Shown here piece after piece: positions 1-5,572 of a DNA stretch of 11,049 nucleotides. Numbering within the stretch: position 1 is the stretch's first letter; each line of letters opens with the position of its first letter. The DNA lies in NCBI GenBank assembly GCA_937934705.1, contig CALGYY010000167.1, forward strand, positions 1-11,049, written 5' to 3'. A model generated the notes under the pieces. That model did not search any database and was not told where the DNA came from. It saw only the letters and a program-made list of their open reading frames with translations. This DNA comes from an uncultured Bacteroidota bacterium (lineage in GTDB: Bacteria; Bacteroidota; Bacteroidia; Bacteroidales; CAIWKO01). The position numbers and the translations under genes are program-made.

Positions 1-47
1 GAGATAAAGGAATGTGACTGGAGTTCAGACGTGTGCTCTTCCGATCT
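1..47. other. Illumina TruSeq index adapter (artefact)
   Basis: This is the reverse complement of the TruSeq index (i7) adapter. It contains the recognisable core GTTCAGACGTGTGCTCTTCC and ends in CCGATCT, the usual junction with the insert. The bases before it match the complement of index ATTCCT followed by the TTATCTC tail. It is library sequence left in the assembly, and real DNA starts at 48. Nothing here should be annotated as biology. Confidence 0.98.
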
Positions 48-113
48 GAGGTTGTCCAGGACTCTTAAGCATAATTGCAGTGATTTGAAGGCTACATTTA
101 GCGCAAATATGTA

Positions 114-1058
114 ATGAGAAAACCGTTTCAATCTACCCAGGATTATTTCCCCTTCGGTAGCTTGTTGCCGGGAAGAGGGGTGGATCAGGCAGAATATAAG
201 TATGGATTCAACAGCAAGGAAAACGACAACGAAGTCTACGGCGACGCCAACTTCCAGGATTATGGAATGAGGATGTATGATACGAGGGTGGGGAGGTTTG
301 TGAGTGTGGATCCGATAACGAAATCCTATCCAATGCTAACCCCTTACCAATTTGCAAGTAATACTCCAATTTGGGCTATTGATTTGGATGGTTTAGAAGC
401 TTTTGTCGTGACTGCTGGTACTGGAAGAAATGATGAAAATACCGATGGTCACTCAATAATACTTGTCGCACAATATGAGCAAGTTGGCACATTCAATGAT
501 GGATCGCCCAAGTTTGTCAGAACAGGATTTAAGGCCTTCTCTAATCTAGGAGGATATTTAGGAGATGCTGAGCTAGTTGGGAATGGAAATAACACAATAG
601 GATATAAGTTCGTTTCTGATGAAAAAGTGATAAACGTTCTTAATAACACAACTACTTATGATGCGGCATTTTCACTAACTCAAAATTCATTAAGTAAAAA
701 AGAATTTAGAGAAAGTGAAATTAAATATGAAGAAGCACTTAACACGACAATTAAACAAATTGGCTCAGAAGATCATTCCTTTGGGTATAAAGAGGGACAA
801 TATAACTGTACTGAATTTGTCGCAGATGCGATAAAAAGAGTATACGGTGATAAAGTCTCGAGTTTCTTTGGGAGTACTGATATGTCAAAGATCGCAGGTA
901 AAGCAAGACACTTCTTCAACCCCAATCAGTTAGCAATTGATTTGAGATCAAATAGTAATTTCAAAGTGTTCAATTCACATTATAATGTATCTAATTTAGA
1001 TATAAAAAATTTCCTCAGAGTTGCCACCAAAAAATTAGAGGGAACAAATCAATATTAG
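114..1058 (+). CDS. Orphan Rhs tip with a candidate permuted papain-like (H...C) C-terminal toxin domain
   Basis: The protein is 314 aa. Residues 1-95 are the end of an RHS-repeat-associated core: DYFPFGSLLPGRG near 10-22, YKYGFNSKENDNE near 28-40, YDTRVGRFVSVDP near 55-67, and a closing DLDGLE at 90-95 that corresponds to the DPxGL-type junction where Rhs toxins are released. The YD-repeat shell expected upstream is absent. An in-frame TAG at 99-101 shows the frame does not continue leftwards. From about residue 97 the sequence is unrelated to the second tip and richer in Lys, Asn and Ile. It has DGHSIILV (His113) early and QYNCTEFVADAI (Cys232) late, followed by an FNPNQLAIDL segment. A His strand before a Cys at a helix start is the order seen in circularly permuted NlpC/P60 (LRAT-like) enzymes, so a peptidase, amidase or acyltransferase toxin is plausible but inferred. 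The ATG at 114 is the first start after the stop. A signal-peptide protein follows after 7 bp. Without the shell this may be a silent cassette or may reach a parental rhs gene by recombination. Confidence 0.8.
   Translation: MRKPFQSTQDYFPFGSLLPGRGVDQAEYKYGFNSKENDNEVYGDANFQDYGMRMYDTRVGRFVSVDPITKSYPMLTPYQFASNTPIWAIDLDGLEAFVVTAGTGRNDENTDGHSIILVAQYEQVGTFNDGSPKFVRTGFKAFSNLGGYLGDAELVGNGNNTIGYKFVSDEKVINVLNNTTTYDAAFSLTQNSLSKKEFRESEIKYEEALNTTIKQIGSEDHSFGYKEGQYNCTEFVADAIKRVYGDKVSSFFGSTDMSKIAGKARHFFNPNQLAIDLRSNSNFKVFNSHYNVSNLDIKNFLRVATKKLEGTNQY
129..323 (+). repeat. Rhs tip core repeat, copy 1 (inverted with 2571-2765)
   Basis: These 195 bp are identical base for base, by manual comparison, to the reverse complement of 2571-2765. 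The stretch encodes residues 6-70 of the Rhs tip. Identity changes sharply at both edges: the preceding 15 bp match at 12 positions, and the following 78 bp at only 55 positions although the protein remains alike. Homology to the other copy is not visible before the ATG. Confidence 0.95.
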
Positions 1059-1065
1059 GATAATT

Positions 1066-1809
1066 ATGCGCCAAAATATGCACATCGTTTGTCTAGTTAT
1101 TACAATTATATTTGGTACAATATCATTAATGTCTTATTCGCAAGTTTCTAAATATCTATATTTTTGCAACATAGAAACTTGTAATAGAAATATCTATGGT
1201 ATATTCGAAATGGGTATTGAGAATTTTGCTTCAGACTGTCCTCGCTTCAATAAAAGTTTTTGTGTAAAAAATTCTGGAACAGGAGACTACCAGTTCATAC
1301 AAATAAACCCCCGAGTTGATTCAATTCGAATGATAAATCATTTTGGATATAAGTACTTGGAGGTCAGTTATCAAGAAATAAAGAATAAAAGCATTAAAGA
1401 CACAATCTATTTTGAATCAAATAATGCACTATTATTTTCAGAAAAGAAATTCTGCACGGAGAAAGAGAATGATATAATTGACATGTCTAAAGATAGTGCA
1501 ATACTATTTATTTGCAATTGCATGGATGCATACACTCTTCGTAATGGAGTAAGCATTATTGATTGTTCAAAAAAGCATGATGGATCATATGCATTTTCAA
1601 ACACTACTGTCCAGATTGATTCAATTCAGTGTATTAGATTTTATGATTCATATAATATAAAGCACTGCGATATTATTAAGGCCTACATTGACTATTTTTA
1701 TGGTTTATCTAATACGAATGTTAAAACTAGTCTATTTTGGGTAACAAATTACAAGAAAAAGAAGCTTCTGTTTTCACAAAATATTAGGTTCTATTATCAG
1801 TCGAAGTGA
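1066..1809 (+). CDS. Secreted/periplasmic protein of unknown family, candidate immunity or partner of the upstream Rhs toxin
   Basis: This 247-aa protein is not recognised. Its N-terminus looks like a Sec signal peptide: a short basic start, a hydrophobic run IVCLVITIIFGTISLM at about residues 7-22, and a plausible cleavage after SYS at 23-25. The remainder is rich in Cys, Asn, Ile and Tyr. Two halves resemble each other weakly: YFCNIETC...GDYQF...VDSIRMI in the first and FICNCMD...GSYAF...IDSIQCI in the second, with a shared TTGATTCAATTC at 1317 and 1617. This suggests two repeat units of about 100 aa. It starts 7 bp after the Rhs tip on the same strand, where an immunity gene normally sits. 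An exported immunity protein would fit a toxin acting in the periplasm, but that role is inferred from position only. Codon use is AT-rich like the toxin half of its neighbour, which suggests joint transfer. Confidence 0.6.
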   Translation: MRQNMHIVCLVITIIFGTISLMSYSQVSKYLYFCNIETCNRNIYGIFEMGIENFASDCPRFNKSFCVKNSGTGDYQFIQINPRVDSIRMINHFGYKYLEVSYQEIKNKSIKDTIYFESNNALLFSEKKFCTEKENDIIDMSKDSAILFICNCMDAYTLRNGVSIIDCSKKHDGSYAFSNTTVQIDSIQCIRFYDSYNIKHCDIIKAYIDYFYGLSNTNVKTSLFWVTNYKKKKLLFSQNIRFYYQSK

Positions 1810-1934
1810 AACATTGAATTCATTTGGCACATTGAAAGTTAGGGAGAATAGCAGATGAATTTCAATATGAATTGCTTAATTGGAGCGTCAGTTATTAATT
1901 GTAATCACCCTTAACCGTATAATGTAACCCAATT

Positions 1935-2780
1935 TTAAGACAGTTGAGACCCCGAAACAAATAACGCCGCATCTGTTTCTGGACCGCCCGTGAAATTATC
2001 TGCCTCTGTTAAGGGATAATTCCAAAAACCTCCGTTTTTCACTGAAACCCTAGTATGCTTTCCTGTCGAGCCATAATCCCCAAGCTGAATTTCTGATTCC
2101 GCAATTCCTTTACCCAATTCACCTACGTTGCCAGCCCCAAATGCATTAGCCAAAGCATTTCTTGCCTGTCCTCCTCCTTCATGGTATTTATTGTATGCAT
2201 CTTCACCTGTAGCATTTTTAAATCCCCAAAAAAACATATTAAACCCTTCTTCCTCTCCATTTACATAGTTGCCCCATGATGGATCATTTGAACTAATCGT
2301 TTCTTTTGTTACTGGATTATAATAAGTAAGTTCAACCCCTTTAACGAAATAATATCGCGCCATGAGAAACGTTGCCAAATCCGTACATTCAAATTTAATA
2401 CCTTCAGAACTTATCCTTTTCAATTCAGCAACAACAAAATGTTGCCAATCTTTGACTGAAAATACATTTTCAGCCTTATTGGTGGCCCTCCATGCTTCCA
2501 GACCATCTATGTCGATAGCCCAAATAGCCATATTACTCGCAAATTGATATGGTGTTAACTCCGGGTAATCTTTCGTTATCGGATCCACACTCACAAACCT
2601 CCCCACCCTCGTATCATACATCCTCATTCCATAATCCTGGAAGTTGGCGTCGCCGTAGACTTCGTTGTCGTTTTCCTTGCTGTTGAATCCATACTTATAT
2701 TCTGCCTGATCCACCCCTCTTCCCGGCAACAAGCTACCGAAGGGGAAATAATCCTGGGTAGATTGGATCGGTTTACTCAT
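1935..2780 (-). CDS. Orphan Rhs tip with a candidate papain-like (C...H) C-terminal toxin domain
   Basis: The protein is 281 aa from the ATG at 2780; a GTG two codons earlier (2786) is possible, but homology to the other tip begins at this ATG. Residues 1-95 are the same Rhs core end as in the convergent gene, closing with DIDGLE at 90-95. The C-terminal domain (about 97-281) is unrelated to that of the other tip. It holds FECTDLATFLM (Cys132 at the start of a predicted helix) and, 100 residues later, IQLGDYGSTGKHTRVSV (GD 234-235, His242). Cys first and a GD...H strand later is the usual order in NlpC/P60 and other papain-fold amidases, so a cell-wall or protein-cleaving hydrolase is a reasonable inference, not proof. 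The YD-repeat shell is missing. The 125 bp after its stop hold no convincing gene on the same strand, so no dedicated immunity gene is seen. The AAA ATPase lies upstream on the same strand, 138 bp away. Confidence 0.78.
   Translation of the reverse strand: MSKPIQSTQDYFPFGSLLPGRGVDQAEYKYGFNSKENDNEVYGDANFQDYGMRMYDTRVGRFVSVDPITKDYPELTPYQFASNMAIWAIDIDGLEAWRATNKAENVFSVKDWQHFVVAELKRISSEGIKFECTDLATFLMARYYFVKGVELTYYNPVTKETISSNDPSWGNYVNGEEEGFNMFFWGFKNATGEDAYNKYHEGGGQARNALANAFGAGNVGELGKGIAESEIQLGDYGSTGKHTRVSVKNGGFWNYPLTEADNFTGGPETDAALFVSGSQLS
2571..2765 (-). repeat. Rhs tip core repeat, copy 2 (inverted with 129-323)
   Basis: This is the reverse-complement copy of 129-323, with 195 identical positions by manual comparison. 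The two copies face each other across about 2.2 kb, so recombination between them would invert everything between. A perfect repeat this long can also join wrongly in a short-read assembly. Confidence 0.95.
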
Positions 2781-2918
2781 CGACACTGTTATCGAGTGAA
2801 TTTGTAATTCTTGTAGGCACCAATGTTTTAATTGAAGTAATCAGAACAATGATCACCGTATAAATTGCTTATTATCATTGCGTCAATAAAGATAGAATTA
2901 AAAATAATTCGTCGTACA

Positions 2919-4253
2919 TCAAATAAACTTTGATTTCATTATTTCACCGACAGCATATAAAGGGATCACAACTATATCCTCGTACTGACAGTAATTCTCA
3001 AGCGAAATCCGGACACCTTTCTGTACATTCTTTTCCTTTAAGAAAATGCGCATGCTCTGCATTGAACCTTTTGTCCCTGATTTTACCTCAATTGGAATTA
3101 TCCTCCCTGACTTCTGGATAACGTAGTCAATTTCTGCGTTGCTGTTAAGTGCTTCGCGTTGCCAAAAGAAGAGATCTGATTTTTCGTATGGGGAATGCAT
3201 TTTGAGCAATTCAAGACCTACGAAGAGCTCTGCAATTCGCCCCTTATTAACAAAATCAACCGAATCTGCAACAAGAATCTCATTAATACTCTGCCCTGCC
3301 AACCTATTTGCAATACCAGTGTCGAAAACCAGCATCTTTCTGCGGTTTGGTTTAGCCTCTGCTCCGATAGGGATCCCATTTGCAGAACTGTGAGTCACGG
3401 GTATTACTAATCCAGCCATAATGAGAATCTCCAACGCCTCTTTTATTTGATAGTGATTTGACATAGGTGATGCATGGGACAACACGAATTTCCCCCCTAA
3501 CTGACTGACTACTGACCTGAAAATTTCAGAAATTCTTGCCGCTGGCACACGTTCCTTGTACTTAGCAAAATCATCAAAATATGAGAATAGCAGGTCATCA
3601 AGAATCCGCTGACACTCCAATATATTTTCCTCCTTAACGTAGCTTCGGATTACCTCCGGCATTCCTCCAAGTACCATGTATTTCCTTAGATATTTTACAA
3701 GCTTGTTATGAATCGCATCAGGTAACGGGTGTTCCAGAGAATGATCCTGAATTTGTCCGATTAACCTGTCTTCATTGAGCGCGACAAGAAATTCATTAAA
3801 TGACATCGGTTGCATGAATACTGAACGGATCCTCCCTACACCGAACGAAGGAATTGATTGCATCACAAACTCCAGCAATGACCCGGCTGCAATTATATGT
3901 AATCCAGGCATCTTCTCATAGAAGAACCTCAATGAAGAAATTGCGGGGATGCATGCCTGGATCTCATCCAAAAAGAGAAGAGTCTTGTTTTCAACAATCG
4001 GGACATTGAAGTACAAGGAAAGATTCTCTGCAATCTCAATAGGACTTAAATTCTTTTCGAAAAAGGTCCTGACATCCAGGTGCTCCTCAAAGTTGACCTC
4101 TAGTAAATGGTCAAATCTTGTCGCTAACTGCCTTATTGCAGTCGTCTTACCCACTTGTCTGGCACCTCTGACTAACAGTGGTTTATGGTCAGGAGACAGA
4201 GACCACTCAGCTAAAACACTGTCAATTGAACGTGGTAATAAGTTTAAGGGCAC
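2919..4253 (-). CDS. AAA ATPase with DUF4143 domain (COG1373-type ATP-binding protein)
   Basis: Read from the GTG at 4253 the protein is 444 aa, close to the usual family length. Walker A GARQVGKTT is at about 30-38 and Walker B LLFLDEIQ at about 92-99. A sensor-like IIAAGSLLEF follows, then PMSFNEFL and GGMPEV, typical of this family. The C-terminal DUF4143 part ends with EIDYVIQKSGRIIPIEVKSG at about 374-393, the D...ExK layout of a PD-(D/E)xK nuclease-like fold. The family is abundant in Bacteroidota and its cellular role is not established; links to defence or mobile DNA are guesses. The frame stays open to a TTG at 4292, but that would put the start upstream of the predicted transcript start, and the extra residues (MFIFAFDFLNTTI) are translated promoter repeat. 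Family homology begins near LLPRSIDSVL. It appears to be a single-gene unit, with three direct repeats over its promoter. Confidence 0.88.
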   Translation of the reverse strand: MPLNLLPRSIDSVLAEWSLSPDHKPLLVRGARQVGKTTAIRQLATRFDHLLEVNFEEHLDVRTFFEKNLSPIEIAENLSLYFNVPIVENKTLLFLDEIQACIPAISSLRFFYEKMPGLHIIAAGSLLEFVMQSIPSFGVGRIRSVFMQPMSFNEFLVALNEDRLIGQIQDHSLEHPLPDAIHNKLVKYLRKYMVLGGMPEVIRSYVKEENILECQRILDDLLFSYFDDFAKYKERVPAARISEIFRSVVSQLGGKFVLSHASPMSNHYQIKEALEILIMAGLVIPVTHSSANGIPIGAEAKPNRRKMLVFDTGIANRLAGQSINEILVADSVDFVNKGRIAELFVGLELLKMHSPYEKSDLFFWQREALNSNAEIDYVIQKSGRIIPIEVKSGTKGSMQSMRIFLKEKNVQKGVRISLENYCQYEDIVVIPLYAVGEIMKSKFI

Positions 4254-4270
4254 AATAGTGGTATTTAAGA

Positions 4271-4347
4271 AATCAAAGGCAAAAATAAACAATTTCTTTA
4301 GAGAATCAAAGGCAATTATGCTAATATCTTTAAAGAATCAAAGGCAA
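4271..4347 (-). repeat. Three direct repeats upstream of the AAA/DUF4143 gene
   Basis: On the minus strand the 12-mer TTGCCTTTGATT occurs exactly three times, at 4336-4347, 4304-4315 and 4271-4282, with spacings of 32 and 33 bp. The flanks of the two distal copies also agree (TTTGATTC followed by T or C, then TAAAGA), so the unit is an imperfect ~32-bp tandem repeat. Spacing near three helical turns puts all copies on one face of the DNA. The copy nearest the gene overlaps the predicted -7 box, as an operator would. Confidence 0.8.
4280..4287 (-). promoter_or_regulatory. Predicted -7 box (TATTTTTG) of the AAA/DUF4143 gene
   Basis: TATTTTTG matches the Bacteroidota -7 consensus TAnnTTTG exactly. 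It would place transcription start near 4270-4274, leaving about 20 bases before the GTG start at 4253. No clear -33 TTG was identified at the right distance. The box overlaps the nearest of three direct repeats. Confidence 0.45.
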
Positions 4348-4413
4348 TAAAAACCAGAAATATGAAATACTCATCGGCACGGGCGTCTGAGGTGCGCAAT
4401 AAATGTAGGATAT

Positions 4414-4575
4414 TTACAAGGCAATACTTTCTGCAAGTTCCAACATGCTTATCCCCGGGTTATTCCTGATCTCATTAATAATTTTCTCCCTGGTTTTTTC
4501 CCCAGCCTTATCTGTTTCTTTATTCGTGGGAAACGTAATGCTATACGTTCCCTGCTTAATAATTGATTGACAAGC
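4414..4575 (-). pseudogene. Remnant of the C-terminal winged-helix end of a regulator/ATPase gene
   Basis: Minus-strand codons from 4575 down to the TAA at 4416-4414 read on without a stop. They encode GTYSITFPT, then a charged linker with KAGEKTREKIINEIRNN, then PGISMLELAESIAL before the stop. A GEK-type linker followed by a helix-turn-helix start after a short 'F' strand resembles the tail of AlbA_2/Schlafen-type putative DNA-binding proteins or RecG-like regulators. The recognition helix is cut off by the stop, and nothing of the enzyme body remains. The piece begins directly after, and in the same frame as, the thrB stop codon at 4578-4576. It has no plausible start codon or leader of its own. 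It is read here as a fossil left at the junction between the core and accessory regions. The family assignment is by eye. Confidence 0.45.
4528..4552. other. Imperfect inverted repeat (hairpin) downstream of thrB
   Basis: GGGAAACGTA and TACGTTCCC face each other across ATGCTA, giving a 9-bp stem with a single bulged base. It lies 23 bp past the thrB stop and could slow transcription from thrB, but no T-run follows on the minus strand, so a classical intrinsic terminator is not supported. It also falls inside the wHTH remnant. Confidence 0.35.
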
Positions 4576-5502
4576 TCACCCCACCACCTTCACCCCCTGA
4601 TTGGAGGTGTGGGTGCGGATTACCTTCACAAAATGCGGATTACCGGCAAAGCCTGCTTCCATCAGCAGGGCAATGGATTCCTGTTTTTCCGGCGGACAAA
4701 CGGCGAAAACGGAGGAACCACCTCCGCTGATGTTGAAGCCGTAAGCGCCGGCATCCAGCACCTTCTGTTTGATCTCCGGGTAGCCCGGAATGGCCGCACC
4801 ACGCACAGGTTCTGCGATATGGTCGACCGTGATGGCTTTTCCGAATTCTTCAATATCTTGTGAATGAATAGCGTGAATCACCCTGGCACAGCGCGCCATC
4901 TGTTCCTTGAGCTTTTCCTGACCGATCTCATAAGTGATGAAACCGCGTGTGGTGCGCTGGCTTTTGCGGATCACCCCCAGCACAATGGGAAAGGCAGGAA
5001 TGCACAGCCTGAGTACGTCAATAGGATGGTAACTCTTCACCAGCACAAATCCGCCCAGGATGGCCGCGGCAACGTTATCAGCATGCGGTGATCCTCCGGA
5101 AGCCACTTCGCCCATACGGGCAATATCGATCAGTTCGTTCGGCCCCATACTGAGACCCAGCAGATGATCAGCCCCAACGATGGCCGCCGAGGCGCTGGCA
5201 CCTGTGGTTCCCAGTCCGCCGCCCGAAGGCATTCTTTTGTGGATCGTCAGATCAAAGCCGCAGCTCAGATTTTTTCTTTTGCAAAACTCCATCAGAGCCA
5301 GACCTGCCGTATTGTCCTCCGGATTCAGCGGGATATTCTGATGCTCGCCCTCAATACTGATATTGATCTTTCCGCTATCGTTCAATGATAAGGTAAACTC
5401 GTCGGCCGGCTGCTCCATAGCCATGGCGAAGATATCGTATCCGGGTCCCACGTTGGCCGTTGTTGCCGGCGCTATCAGTCTTACTGTCTTCTTTTCGCTC
5501 AT
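4576..5502 (-). CDS. thrB: Homoserine kinase (GHMP family)
   Basis: Homoserine kinase phosphorylates homoserine with ATP to O-phosphohomoserine, the step before threonine synthase, in the cytoplasm. The 308-aa length is typical. GHMP features in order: APATTANVGPGYDIF at 11-25, the ATP-binding loop PSGGGLGTTGASASA at 92-106, SGGSPHADNVAAAILGGF at 135-152 (a segment characteristic of homoserine kinases), and the C-terminal glycine motif ISGGGSSVFA at 258-267. The usual GLGSSAA of the phosphate loop reads GLGTTGA here, a conservative but uncommon change. It lies 70 bp after a DapA-superfamily gene on the same strand and is probably co-transcribed; thrA and thrC are not in the window. The ATG at 5502 is the natural start, a few residues before the first motif. 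Another GHMP kinase specificity cannot be excluded, but the SPHADN segment argues for ThrB. Confidence 0.82.
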   Translation of the reverse strand: MSEKKTVRLIAPATTANVGPGYDIFAMAMEQPADEFTLSLNDSGKINISIEGEHQNIPLNPEDNTAGLALMEFCKRKNLSCGFDLTIHKRMPSGGGLGTTGASASAAIVGADHLLGLSMGPNELIDIARMGEVASGGSPHADNVAAAILGGFVLVKSYHPIDVLRLCIPAFPIVLGVIRKSQRTTRGFITYEIGQEKLKEQMARCARVIHAIHSQDIEEFGKAITVDHIAEPVRGAAIPGYPEIKQKVLDAGAYGFNISGGGSSVFAVCPPEKQESIALLMEAGFAGNPHFVKVIRTHTSNQGVKVVG

Positions 5503-5572
5503 TATCTATGTGTTTTTATGGCAGTGCGAAGCCTGCCGTGATTGGATTTTCTTATCCGGATGATCGCTTCGG

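Noticed and set aside
1855..1914. Tiny 19-codon open frame (MNFNMNCLIGASV...) between the convergent genes
   Set aside because: Too short, no promoter box, no recognisable content; chance is enough to explain it.
2918..2934. ATCAAA...TTTGAT hairpin at the stop codon of the AAA gene
   Set aside because: Only six A/T-rich base pairs and no T-run after it; not a credible terminator.
4254..4292. TTG-started N-terminal extension of the AAA/DUF4143 protein
   Set aside because: The 13 extra residues are translated promoter repeat, and the TTG lies upstream of the predicted transcript start; homology-like sequence begins after the GTG at 4253.
5520..5537. GGCAG...CTGCC hairpin between the DapA-like gene and thrB
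   Set aside because: A five-bp stem with an eight-base loop and no T-run; too weak to call a terminator or attenuator.
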